Origin: CAYRFQ01 sp964423615
GTDB lineage: Bacteria > Planctomycetota > Planctomycetia > Gemmatales > Gemmataceae
Direction: 5' to 3'
Assembly (NCBI GenBank): GCA_964423615.1
Contig: CAYRFQ010000078.1
Coordinates: forward strand, 1-37,232
Length of the DNA stretch: 37,232 bases
Shown here piece after piece: positions 24,224-32,723 of the stretch (position 1 is its first letter; every line of letters begins with the position of its first letter). The position numbers and the translations under genes were made by a program. The notes beneath the pieces are model-generated. The model saw nothing but the letters and a program-made list of their open reading frames with translations, made no database searches and had not been told where the DNA came from.

Positions 24224-24593
24224 GGTTAATTCCGTATTGCAAGCTGTTTGAGATTCGTTATAGTGCCGCGGTTTCTCACGAGAGTTATGATCGGATTTTT
24301 TGGTTTGGAAGGCAGTAGGCGAACGGGAAACGCAAAAGAACTTCGTGTCCGTTTTGTCCAGGATGACGGTGGCTTGCCGCCGCTTTGGTGTTTGATTTTG
24401 TTTGGTCTTTGAGCTTCTCAGAACCCACTCACTGCACAAACCGGACATTCTTTGCTTTCCAGTTCCCAGTGTGCCTGCTACTCCCCCAATCGACGCCATT
24501 TGTCGACGTGAAAAAGTACGTCTTTGGTGTCACTCTACATGGACACCGTTTCGGTGACCATGGTTCTGTGGACAGGAATGCAATCCGGAGCCA
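24224..24593. other. divergent intergenic region
   Basis: 370 bases between the trpS start and the start of the coiled-coil protein on the opposite strand. No gene, RNA or clear T-box-like structure was recognised. Both promoters should lie here. Confidence 0.4.
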
Positions 24594-25358
24594 ATGGATA
24601 AAGCCACCACCATACTCCTGGATGCCCTGAAACGCGCCATTAGCGAGCCAACGGAACAACGTCTCTTCAAGAGCGGAAAGCTCAAGGGATTGTTCGAAGG
24701 ACGCGGGCGGCTCGTACAAGAGTGCGCTCAGAAGGCCATCGACGAAGGTTTTTTGGAGGTGGTCCACGAGGAATCGCACGGAACGGTTGCGATGTCGTGG
24801 GTCCGACCAACGCCGAAGGCTGCAGCCTTCGTCCATAACCAAGAATCGGCCGTCGATTCACTCGAAGAACTGCGTGAAGTGCTCAAGGTCACGCAAGCCG
24901 GTTTGCCCGTTTGGATGGAAGACATTCAGTCGAAACTGCAACTGCTTTCGGATGAATTGACGTCACAGATCCAGGCCATCTCCCACCGACTCAACATCCT
25001 GAGTGAGCGAGTGGATAAAGCCATCGAAAGGGCCGAGCAGAAACAACCTCAACTTCCCGAACCGCTTGTGAAACTCGTGCCCTGGTCACGCGAGGCCCTC
25101 AACTATCTTGATCAACGAATTCGTGATGGAGGAAGCGAGGCCTGTTCTCTTCCAGAATTATTCTCAGCACTTCGCCAACAACATCCCAAGCTGACCATTC
25201 TCCAATTTCACGAAGGCATCCGTCGGTTGTTCGACCGAAACTTCATTCGATTGCTTTCCCACGAAGGGCCAGACATCTTGCCCGAACCAGAGTATGCCTT
25301 TCTCGATGGTATCCACACCTACTATTATGTTGGCAAGGTCGGTCAGCAGGCCGCGTAA
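24594..25358 (+). CDS. coiled-coil protein with two winged-helix-like ends, function unknown
   Basis: A 254-residue soluble protein that I do not recognise. A CCGGAG ribosome binding site lies just upstream of the ATG. Residues 1-60 have a helix-turn-helix or winged-helix-like pattern (GRGRLVQECAQKAIDEGFLE). About 90-145 is a strong coiled coil (SKLQLLSDELTSQIQAISHR, LNILSERVDKAIERAEQK). After a Pro-rich hinge (PQLPEPLVKLVP) residues 160-250 form a second winged-helix-like unit (SLPELFSALRQQHPKLTI, FHEGIRRLFDRNFIRLL). The layout suggests a dimer bringing together two binding modules, perhaps a regulatory or adaptor protein; that is inference. It has no signal peptide or membrane segment, is divergent from trpS and is convergent with the glycosyltransferase gene. 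Confidence 0.7.
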   Translation: MDKATTILLDALKRAISEPTEQRLFKSGKLKGLFEGRGRLVQECAQKAIDEGFLEVVHEESHGTVAMSWVRPTPKAAAFVHNQESAVDSLEELREVLKVTQAGLPVWMEDIQSKLQLLSDELTSQIQAISHRLNILSERVDKAIERAEQKQPQLPEPLVKLVPWSREALNYLDQRIRDGGSEACSLPELFSALRQQHPKLTILQFHEGIRRLFDRNFIRLLSHEGPDILPEPEYAFLDGIHTYYYVGKVGQQAA

Positions 25359-25385
25359 CTGTTGAAATGGCTTGCCCTTCTAGCG

Positions 25386-26930
25386 TTAGTTAACCGGAAT
25401 ACCTCGAGAGCGGGAAATGACCACGAAACCGATCTTGGTCGTTTGTCGGCCCGTTACTATCGGTGGTAGTTCGAGTGTCTGGTGAGTGATGTTGACTGGA
25501 AGGTCGATTCCAAGAACATCGTGAGTGAAGAGTCGTTGATTGGCAGGTATACTCTCTCCGTTGGGAGCGAACCACACAAGCAGATACTTCGAATGATCTT
25601 TCAGTCGTGGCGGACGATAGGCGAAATGATCAATGCTCACACAGGGAATGTCCGGCATGTGGAACCGAAGATTTCCACCAAGTCCGCGGTTATTCGAAAC
25701 GATCACCGAGTCTGATGGCATTTTATCATTCAATCGTTCGGCCACGTTGGCAAAGTCGGAATCAATCGGGTTATACCCTCGATGTGCACTGCCGAGATAG
25801 AGTTGTCCACACCTCGCGATAGTCAAAACAACGGCACATGTACCAAGGAAATACGCAAAACGAGTCCATTGTTCTGGCAACACGGGCAGCCTGACGAGCC
25901 GGATCATGGCATACGCCGGCAATAGAACATAGAATGGCTCGAGCCAACGTTCGTGAAGAGCACTCGCCCCGGTCGACAGAATATACACCAGGTGGGCCAA
26001 GACGAGAGCAACGAAATAGCTACCCATCCAGCGTTCGTATATCTGGAACCTCTCGATGGTCAATTTGGCGTTGCGGAATACGTTCGGTGCTCCTAACAGC
26101 AACACCACAATCATAGGAGCGGCCAACAACACTACGTTGTTCACTAATTCCACGACGCCTGCTGGCAAAATCCCAAACACTAACGATTTACCGACCTTCG
26201 ACTTGTAGACATAGGCTGCCTCGAGAGATTCGTGTTGCTGGATTATCCACCAAAGGTGTGGCGTAACGACAAGAGTGGCAACAACCACTGCTAATAGCAT
26301 TTTGGAATTCAGAAATTGTTTCCGAATGTCTTTGATGACAAGGCCAGAAGTGAACAACGCAACGACGAAAAAGAGAAAGTTGTATTTCGAAAGGAATCCC
26401 AGTCCGGTCGTGAAGCCGAGCAAGAAATAATTGCCCCACGATGGAACTCGCAAGACGCGGACAGCACGATAAAAAGTAGCCGCGCAGACCACGCACAACA
26501 ATAACGAATGTGTCAGATAGGTCAGTGCGTGCCAGGCCAAAGACGGAACGAGCAAAACCGCATAGGCTCCGAGGATTGCATGCTTGTGGCTGTGGAAGAT
26601 GTTTCGAAAGGCCAAATAGAGGTAAATGGGGATGCTTCCGAGAAGCACAGTTCGGAGTAAAGTGAGTGAAATTAAGTTGGATCCGAAACAAAGAGCGAAT
26701 AGACGATATATCCACGAATACAAAGGCGGTTGCTCGCTATAGCCGAGTTCCAACGATTGGTCATAGATGATCAGATCAGCGTCATCGTAGTGCAGACTCG
26801 GGGAAGTAATCAGACGTAGGACGAAGTGTATGGCCAAGAATGCCACGAGTGGGAGAAAAGAACGAAAATACGTAGGTGGGATAAGTTTCCCAATCGTTGG
26901 TTTCAACGAAGGCTGCACAAAGGTCGTCAT
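25386..26930 (-). CDS. GT39/ArnT-like membrane glycosyltransferase
   Basis: About 514 residues with ten or more hydrophobic segments. The first membrane helix is followed by SPSLHYDDADLIIYDQSLEL, where the acidic pair matches the catalytic loop of GT39/ArnT-type enzymes. These use polyprenyl-phosphate sugars to glycosylate proteins or lipids on the outer face of the inner membrane. The Met at 26930 has GAGG six bases upstream. An alternative Met at 26999 has AGGAG only four bases upstream and would add an Arg-rich 23-residue extension; both starts are possible. The C-terminal ~120 residues are soluble (DSVIVSNNRGLGGNLRFH). Acceptor and donor unknown. Confidence 0.82.
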   Translation of the reverse strand: MTTFVQPSLKPTIGKLIPPTYFRSFLPLVAFLAIHFVLRLITSPSLHYDDADLIIYDQSLELGYSEQPPLYSWIYRLFALCFGSNLISLTLLRTVLLGSIPIYLYLAFRNIFHSHKHAILGAYAVLLVPSLAWHALTYLTHSLLLCVVCAATFYRAVRVLRVPSWGNYFLLGFTTGLGFLSKYNFLFFVVALFTSGLVIKDIRKQFLNSKMLLAVVVATLVVTPHLWWIIQQHESLEAAYVYKSKVGKSLVFGILPAGVVELVNNVVLLAAPMIVVLLLGAPNVFRNAKLTIERFQIYERWMGSYFVALVLAHLVYILSTGASALHERWLEPFYVLLPAYAMIRLVRLPVLPEQWTRFAYFLGTCAVVLTIARCGQLYLGSAHRGYNPIDSDFANVAERLNDKMPSDSVIVSNNRGLGGNLRFHMPDIPCVSIDHFAYRPPRLKDHSKYLLVWFAPNGESIPANQRLFTHDVLGIDLPVNITHQTLELPPIVTGRQTTKIGFVVISRSRGIPVN

Positions 26931-27065
26931 CCGTGACCTCACTTTTCGCGAACATCCTGCTTGCCCACTGCAAATGACACCTCGAAGGCTTCGTGGCATC
27001 TTACTCCTACCCGAAGCCCAGAGCGTCTGTGAGAATATTTAGGTTATGACAAGGAGTTTCCGACG

Positions 27066-27188
27066 ATGGCACACCAGTTTTTTATTTGGTGTGCTACGCT
27101 CGGCTTCGTCTTGGCTTGCTATATCCTACTACAAGTTGTTTTGGCCGAAGGCCAAGCCCATCGTAGCCTGGTCAGAATGACCAGATAA
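27066..27188 (+). CDS. candidate 40-residue membrane peptide
   Basis: A short open frame preceded by AAGGAG at 27051-27056, nine bases before the ATG. It reads MAHQFFIWCATLGFVLAC, continues hydrophobic to about residue 27, then ends in a basic tail (AHRSLVRMTR). It is divergent from the glycosyltransferase gene and convergent with the enolase-like gene. Two small hairpins with GAA loops (27141-27155 and 27168-27184) lie inside the frame. Its size makes coding status uncertain; the ribosome binding site and hydrophobic profile are the support. Confidence 0.4.
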   Translation: MAHQFFIWCATLGFVLACYILLQVVLAEGQAHRSLVRMTR

Positions 27189-27311
27189 GCTTGAGCGTCT
27201 TGTGCCAAAGGCGATCCAGGACCGTTTCATTAGCCGCGCAGTTCTCAATAGTTTGTTCTTGACCGATTTCTGCGTTTCGCGGACCGCTATCCGTGTCGTT
27301 CAATAGGTATA

Positions 27312-28667
27312 TCAAGGCACCGCACTCAAGCCAAGCCCAGATAACGCTCCTGTCCGTATCGTTCCGTCTTGAATTCGAAACACATCAGGGAATCGTTCGA
27401 TCCAAACCTGATTCGCGATGGGCATATATTGGCGAGCGTTCGCTTCGATGGCCGCGACACCCGGAACATGGGCTGCGAGTCCGGCGGAATGAATCAAGGA
27501 TGCTCCAGGGCAAGTCAAGTCCTGAACACACAGAAACATCCCATACTTCTGGGCCGCAGCAGCGAGTAAAAGCGACTGGCTTTGTCCTTTGCAAGCCTTC
27601 AGGGCCGCCCCTGTGTAACCCATTTCGCGGGCCAGAAGAAGGCTTTCGAGGTCGGTTAACGATTCGTCGATCACGACCGGCCGTACCTTCGAAGCCTCGT
27701 GCATGACGTTGTCTCGGTTCGCTTTCAGATCACGGGCCGTTGGTTGTTCGATGTACTGAATCCTCGCAAATCCTGCCGGTGTGAGTTCCTTGAGTTTTTG
27801 TAACAAATCCAGCAGATACGCAACATTGGGGCAGCGTTCGTTGAAGTCGAGAGAGTAACACCATGATTCCACATTTCGTTGCGATTGTGTTTGAGCGCAA
27901 ACGCGGTCGATTCGAACGACGCGTTCCATATCCCAATCGATGTCGTCGCCGTTGAGTTTGATCTTCAGGTGAGACAATTCATCAGCGAGTATCCACTCGG
28001 AAAGTGTTTCCGGGAGTCCATCGTTGATTCGCTCATCGATGTCGCCCTCTTCTAATGGATCGAGTGCGCCGACCAAATGATAGAGTGGCATTCTTTCTTG
28101 GGGCTCTTTCTGAATGTACTTCTCCAGAACCTCGCCGGTAAACTCCGAACCGAGATAATGCCCAAGGTCGTGACTCATGAACTCTTGAGTATACGTGTGG
28201 TAGGCGTTGAGTCCGTGTACCTTTCCGAAGGCGTCGTGTAACGCGGCATCAATCGGACTTGCCGCTACAAGAGCACACAAAACGGGTATCGGTTCTGAGA
28301 AGGAAAGTTCTACCGGAAGGTTGGTGGCCAAGTTGCTGTATTCCGGTTCCAACGTGTGATTCAGATCGATCGGATGGCCGATTTCCTGGCACTTTTCTGT
28401 TAACTCACAACTCCGTTCGAAAATCGTCTTCATGGCTCCGAGTGTTTGGTCGTACCGGAGGGTTCTCGAGGGAAACGCCCAGACGTTTCCCATCGGCATC
28501 GAGCCAAATCCCTTGGCACGTTGGCCGTCTCGCGTTTCGACCTCGCATTCGACGTTTGCGATCGTAGCTCGATCCAGGGCAACGCCGCCAAACTTGATCG
28601 GCGTCCGGTATTGATAATCTTCGTAATGGTACGTTACCGATTTGATGGTAATGTCTGTCGGTTTCAT
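27312..28667 (-). CDS. enolase-superfamily (mandelate racemase/muconate cycloisomerase-like) enzyme
   Basis: A 451-residue enzyme. The frame runs to 28739, but the Met at 28667 is preferred because it begins at MKPTDITIKSV and avoids overlap with the permease stop at 28693. The N-terminal capping domain is followed by the barrel motifs: Lys235-x-Lys237 in LKIKLNGDD, metal ligands Asp274 in SLDFNE and Glu307 in YIEQPT, and Asp334-Glu335 in VIDESL. ALKACKGQSQS follows. These fit enolases of the muconate-cycloisomerase/dipeptide-epimerase side, which abstract a proton next to a carboxylate with Mg2+. It is somewhat long for the family. It sits 25 bases after the ABC permease in an operon-like run. 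Substrate unknown. Confidence 0.85.
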   Translation of the reverse strand: MKPTDITIKSVTYHYEDYQYRTPIKFGGVALDRATIANVECEVETRDGQRAKGFGSMPMGNVWAFPSRTLRYDQTLGAMKTIFERSCELTEKCQEIGHPIDLNHTLEPEYSNLATNLPVELSFSEPIPVLCALVAASPIDAALHDAFGKVHGLNAYHTYTQEFMSHDLGHYLGSEFTGEVLEKYIQKEPQERMPLYHLVGALDPLEEGDIDERINDGLPETLSEWILADELSHLKIKLNGDDIDWDMERVVRIDRVCAQTQSQRNVESWCYSLDFNERCPNVAYLLDLLQKLKELTPAGFARIQYIEQPTARDLKANRDNVMHEASKVRPVVIDESLTDLESLLLAREMGYTGAALKACKGQSQSLLLAAAAQKYGMFLCVQDLTCPGASLIHSAGLAAHVPGVAAIEANARQYMPIANQVWIERFPDVFRIQDGTIRTGALSGLGLSAVP

Positions 28668-28692
28668 GGATGGGCTCACTGAAAAAGAATTG

Positions 28693-30327
28693 TTATTCGG
28701 GGGGAGTGTCACGAGCCACGTCGTATTGGTTGAAGGCAAGACAGAGTAAGGGCACTATCGCGAATGCGAATCCCGTGGTCACAACGTACACAGCCAAGCC
28801 CGTTGCTATCAATGATTTCCACAAAAGGAAATACGTGAGAACGCCAACCAGGGACACAACAACGAGGAGGAGTCCCAGGACGAAAATCGTCGAAAGCCAA
28901 ACGAGTGTTTGGCGGACCATCGTTTGGATGTCTCCCGGACCTTGCGCGACTTGCCGAGTGGGAATCCAAAGGAAAAACAGGTTGTGCAATGCAAAGACGA
29001 GAAAATTCAAGGAAACGACGAAGGGAAAACCGATGAGCCACCAAGGCCGTGGCTCGCTTTCCACAATCTGAAGAATGCCCAAGAACAGCATTTGCACGAG
29101 CGAGAGCAACAGCACGGGAGCGAGAATTTGGCCACAGACGATCGTGATTCGCGGAAGAGGCAGTGTCTTGAGTGGCTCCATACGGTCAATATCGCCCCGG
29201 AAATCAAAAGTCATGGTCGTTGGGGCGATCAGTATCGTCATAAAAAAGAAGCCGATTCCGAAAACTGCACTGACGGGAACTTTGGAATTTTCCTCCCCCA
29301 CTTGGAGAAGTATCGGAACGAACATCGAAGCCCCAATGATTGCGAGTGTCGCTAACCACGCTGGACCACGAAGCCCGATGACCATCTGTCGCCAGACCAT
29401 GGGGCCCAATCCACTGAGTCGAGGGAAACTCGGAAGTGTGTAGAGGGGCTTGCCCTTGCGTTGCAAACTCGCTACTGCGAAAGCACCCCCTCGGAGTTTC
29501 TGTCGTTGGGCGAATCGTTTTTCGCTCGCTGAAGCAGCGGCTTCGAGGTAGTACTTGTCGAGGGCAAACACGGTAAAGAGCAAAAGAATGTTAAAAGGCA
29601 AGGTCGCGGCGGTCCAACCAAGCATCTCCAAATATGATTCGGAAACGGCGATATTGACCATCCATCGGAAAGGGAGTAATAGGGCGTTCAGGAGCGGATT
29701 GGCCACCAGTGCTTCCAAGATTTCTCGAAAATCGCGTTCGAAGAGTTCGGCACCTTGTTGCCAAAGGACGACCCCGACTGCTAAGCCAAGAATCACCAAG
29801 CCTATGATTTTTTGTCGGCGAAATCGTCCCTCTCCGATCGCACTTGCCGAAAGCGCTAACACCATCAAAAACAGTTGAAAAAACTGAAAGAACATGAGCG
29901 ACGCGACGAGGGCTTGTAAGAAACCGCTCGTTTGCGGTCTCAACAGGATCGCCATGAAAAGCCCAGATATCGACCCGGCACCGACGATCATCACGATTTT
30001 GTAAAGAAGCAATTGCCGTCGGGAGAGTGGAGCGGTGAACAGTAAGTTGACCTCCGCTGGCGAAAACGAAAGGACTCTTTCTCCCACAGACATCGTCAGG
30101 TTCAACAGGCACAGGCCGAAAAGAGCGAGTGGTCCGTACAGGCGAGTGAGGTCGAGGTTTCGGGGAGCTTGGAGTCCCTGGATCACGACGCCTGTCATCC
30201 AAAGCCCGAACAATCCCACCGCAACGAGCGCCGACACAGCACCTTTTACCGTGGTGACCGAGCGTTTGATGAATCGCCACCAGCCCTTCAAACGAAGCTT
30301 GATCAATAGCCATAACGCACGATCCAT
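28693..30327 (-). CDS. ABC-2-type transporter permease
   Basis: A 544-residue integral membrane protein with about a dozen hydrophobic segments, such as ALVAVGLFGLWMTGVV and IVPLLCLAF near the ends. The ATG lies two bases beyond the stop of the ATPase gene (TAATCATG arrangement), with GGGGAG upstream, so translation is probably coupled. The cytoplasmic stretch GDIDRMEPLKTLPLPR in the second half resembles large ABC-2 exporter permeases of planctomycetes. With the ATPase it should form an exporter or a membrane-maintenance transporter; the substrate cannot be told. Confidence 0.85.
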   Translation of the reverse strand: MDRALWLLIKLRLKGWWRFIKRSVTTVKGAVSALVAVGLFGLWMTGVVIQGLQAPRNLDLTRLYGPLALFGLCLLNLTMSVGERVLSFSPAEVNLLFTAPLSRRQLLLYKIVMIVGAGSISGLFMAILLRPQTSGFLQALVASLMFFQFFQLFLMVLALSASAIGEGRFRRQKIIGLVILGLAVGVVLWQQGAELFERDFREILEALVANPLLNALLLPFRWMVNIAVSESYLEMLGWTAATLPFNILLLFTVFALDKYYLEAAASASEKRFAQRQKLRGGAFAVASLQRKGKPLYTLPSFPRLSGLGPMVWRQMVIGLRGPAWLATLAIIGASMFVPILLQVGEENSKVPVSAVFGIGFFFMTILIAPTTMTFDFRGDIDRMEPLKTLPLPRITIVCGQILAPVLLLSLVQMLFLGILQIVESEPRPWWLIGFPFVVSLNFLVFALHNLFFLWIPTRQVAQGPGDIQTMVRQTLVWLSTIFVLGLLLVVVSLVGVLTYFLLWKSLIATGLAVYVVTTGFAFAIVPLLCLAFNQYDVARDTPPE

Positions 30328-30329
30328 GA

Positions 30330-31160
30330 TTACTCCCCAGATTCCAGTGGCGTTGTTGGGGGCGCTGGTGGCGCATCTTGGAGTTGGGGGACCGATTTCT
30401 GTGCTGGGCTTTCGCTCGTAACAGGCCCGTCCGGGAGAGTCTCTGTTAGCCGGAAGAACAACTGCTCTAGCGTCTCGTTCGTTCCGCTGTCTCGAAGTTC
30501 TTGGCGCAAATCAGCGAGTCGAGCGTGCAATTCCTGTTTTCCCTTGTTGATGATCAATATGCTCGTGCACATTCCTTCTACCAGAGAGAGCAAGTGGGAG
30601 CTGATGATGACGGCGGTCCCTTCGTTGGCCTTTTCCCGGATCGATTCGGTCATCGTGCGAATCCCACGCGGGTCCAACCCCGTCAGGGGTTCGTCCAGAA
30701 GTAACGCCTTGGGTTGATGCAGGTACGCAATCGAAATGGCTACCTTCTGTCGCATCCCACGAGACAGTTCGGAAGTCAGAGAATCTCGTTTGTCGGTCAA
30801 CTCGAATTGTTCGATGAGTTTCTCGGCTCGTGGTTGCCAGTCGGTCAGGTCATAGACTTCCGCCGTAAAGCGAAGGTGTTCCCACACCGTCAACTGGTCA
30901 AAGAGCTTGGGGTCATCGGGCACATAAGCCACGGCACGTTTGGCCTCGATTGGGTTTTCCACAATGTCGTGGTCGTGTATGAGCAATCGCCCAGTTGTGG
31001 GAGCGAGGATTCCTGCCAGTGTCCGGAGAGTTGTCGTCTTTCCGGCTCCATTGGGGCCGACGAACCCCAAGATTTCGTTCGGTTCCACGGTGAAATTGAG
31101 GTCATCGACGGCCACAAAATCACCATACGTTTTGTGGAAGGCTTCCACCACTATCGACAC
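30330..31160 (-). CDS. ABC transporter ATP-binding protein
   Basis: A 276-residue ATPase. The frame is open to 31415, but the GTG at 31160 is chosen: AAGGAG lies eight bases upstream and MSIVVEAFHKTYGDFVAVDD is the normal family N-terminus. Motifs are Walker A GPNGAGKT (35-42), signature LSRGM (132-136), Walker B ALLLDE (152-157) and H-loop His189. The C-terminal 40 residues are Pro/Ser-rich, an extra tail. It overlaps no neighbour and is coupled to the permease. It energises the ABC-2 exporter and belongs to the CcmA-like group. Confidence 0.93.
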   Translation of the reverse strand: MSIVVEAFHKTYGDFVAVDDLNFTVEPNEILGFVGPNGAGKTTTLRTLAGILAPTTGRLLIHDHDIVENPIEAKRAVAYVPDDPKLFDQLTVWEHLRFTAEVYDLTDWQPRAEKLIEQFELTDKRDSLTSELSRGMRQKVAISIAYLHQPKALLLDEPLTGLDPRGIRTMTESIREKANEGTAVIISSHLLSLVEGMCTSILIINKGKQELHARLADLRQELRDSGTNETLEQLFFRLTETLPDGPVTSESPAQKSVPQLQDAPPAPPTTPLESGE

Positions 31161-31239
31161 GAGTTGCACTCCTTCGTTTTCCCAACAGGACGATGGTCTA
31201 ACCTCGGACAATCCCCAACCATTCAAGGTCGGGAAACAT

Positions 31240-32376
31240 CTATCCGCCTTGGTTTCGAACCTTGGGGGCCAGTACAGGCGGCACTGGGTCGACCGGTCTT
31301 CGTGGTGAGTCGATCGCTCGGAAACGAATGCTGCTCTGATGCGACTCGAACGGCAAAATTGTCGTGGATTTGATTTTACCAGTCCTGGTGATGACATACG
31401 ATCGACCGAACTCAATCCAAAAAGATGTCCCTACTTTCATACGAAGTGGGGGCGGAGGAGGAAAGGCACCACCAGGCTTGCCGGGGCGGACCTGTCGTTG
31501 TGGGACTCCTTGCTTTTGGGGCTTTCGAGGTGCACTGGCCTTCTTTGGGACAGCTCCGAGTGGCTCCGGGGGCAGTTCTTTTGGAGTGGGAAGTGGTAAT
31601 GGGGCTCGTATAGGCCTCGGACCTTCGACGTAGGAGTAGGCTCCGTCAAGGATTTTTGTTCGGAACCGGACGTGCAGTTCGTTCGTCTTGTTCATCCACG
31701 TAACGTACATCAACTCGGTCACCTTTGGGCCTCCGTTCGGTTTGCGATTCTGCAAGGCCTTCTTCTGGGCCTTGATCATCTCGAGGTCGATCTCGGGCTT
31801 CCGTTTTTTGACGTAAGCAGCGTAGTTCTTTTGAAGCCTCGCAACGATCTCGGACACTACCAGAGGAAATTTCTCGGTATTTTCGAGAATGCGATAGTTT
31901 GTTCCGACGAAGCTGTCGACGGCGGGACTTCCCTTGCCGTCGTTGACCTCGACTTCGACCAAGACGTACGGCTTGGTGATACCATGGTTCTTGAGAGTCG
32001 AAAGGTTAGCCATCTCCAAAGCTGGATAGAAACGTCGGTTGGCTTGGGGCTTCTTACCGATGGGAACACGCAGATTTGTAATCTGCGGCTGTAGTTTTGA
32101 CGATGGGACGTAGACCCACCGATAGCTCAAACCATCTTGCGAGAAGCACATCACCTCCGGTGCGCTTGACCGTCCCTCGGTTTCGAGAACTGGTTGCGCC
32201 TTGCCCACCAAGACCCCAATGGCACGTCCCGGAACCATTTCGTACTGACGGTAAGGGAGAAAGGTTTTCCGATCCTCCCAAGTGGCTTGCCCATCGGCGC
32301 GAGTTCCATTCGGGACACTCATTGCGGCAAACATCACAGCGATTGATATCGTTAAACAGCGGATCGTCATCGTCAT
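31240..32376 (-). CDS. secreted protein of unknown function with Pro-rich region
   Basis: A 378-residue protein. The Met at 32376 is chosen over the longer frame (to 32682) because GGGAGGAG lies seven bases upstream and a signal peptide follows (TIRCLTISIAVMFAAMSVPN). The N-terminal half contains WEDRKTFLPYRQYEMVPGRA and VGTNYRILENTEKFPLVVSE, and the middle is Lys-rich. Residues about 265-330 are Pro-, Lys- and Gln-rich (APLPLPTPKELPPEPLG). The end is a beta-rich stretch, KVGTSFWIEFGRSYVI. I recognise no family. It is 79 bases upstream of the ABC ATPase on the same strand and may share its transcript. Confidence 0.75.
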   Translation of the reverse strand: MTMTIRCLTISIAVMFAAMSVPNGTRADGQATWEDRKTFLPYRQYEMVPGRAIGVLVGKAQPVLETEGRSSAPEVMCFSQDGLSYRWVYVPSSKLQPQITNLRVPIGKKPQANRRFYPALEMANLSTLKNHGITKPYVLVEVEVNDGKGSPAVDSFVGTNYRILENTEKFPLVVSEIVARLQKNYAAYVKKRKPEIDLEMIKAQKKALQNRKPNGGPKVTELMYVTWMNKTNELHVRFRTKILDGAYSYVEGPRPIRAPLPLPTPKELPPEPLGAVPKKASAPRKPQKQGVPQRQVRPGKPGGAFPPPPPLRMKVGTSFWIEFGRSYVITRTGKIKSTTILPFESHQSSIRFRAIDSPRRPVDPVPPVLAPKVRNQGG

Positions 32377-32723
32377 GCAACGACTCCTCCCAAGGGTGAT
32401 GGTACGGGGGATCTTTTCCACTTTCGTGGAGCCCATGAGGCCAAGGCAACCGCATGGGTCTCTGATTCCGGAAGAAACCGAGAACTCGAGCCCATGCAGG
32501 GATTCTATGGTTCTGCTGGCAATCCAGCCAATGGGCGTAATGCGCTCGATGAACAATCGAGCAAAGGGTGGGCTCCGAGGGTTGCCTTGGTCGTGGCGAA
32601 GCGTGACAATCAAGACAGAGGTCTTCGGTAACACGTGATCCGACCGACTTGACCTCCGATGTCCGGTTTGTGTGCCAAACACAGCCGGTTTGGATTGACT
32701 CGAGAACTGTAGAAAGAATTCCC
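32377..32723. other. divergent intergenic region
   Basis: 347 bases between the secreted-protein start (minus) and the glycine C-acetyltransferase start (plus). No gene is called. It contains an operator-like set of repeats at 32663-32693. A minus-strand frame through it looks protein-like but reads into the secreted-protein gene in another phase. Confidence 0.4.
32663..32693. promoter_or_regulatory. operator-like repeats upstream of kbl
   Basis: CCGGTTTG occurs at 32663-32670 and again at 32685-32692, 22 bases apart (about two helical turns), with the inverse half-site CCAAAC between them. The set lies about 30-60 bases before the kbl ATG, so it could bind a regulator. No known factor is recognised. 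Confidence 0.3.

Noticed and set aside
24224..24499. N-terminal extension of trpS
   Set aside because: The family N-terminus begins at the Met at 24223, and the extension is low-similarity sequence of 92 residues.
24224..24593. T-box or tryptophan attenuator upstream of trpS
   Set aside because: No run of Trp codons in a leader peptide and no T-box-like TGGN motif with a following terminator was found.
32054..32723. Minus-strand frame with CLDCHASPRP, WARVLGFFRNQRP and HHPWEES phrases upstream of the secreted protein
   Set aside because: It looks protein-like but has no good start and reads through the N-terminus of the secreted-protein gene, which has a strong ribosome binding site and signal peptide. 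It could be a remnant of another gene; not called.
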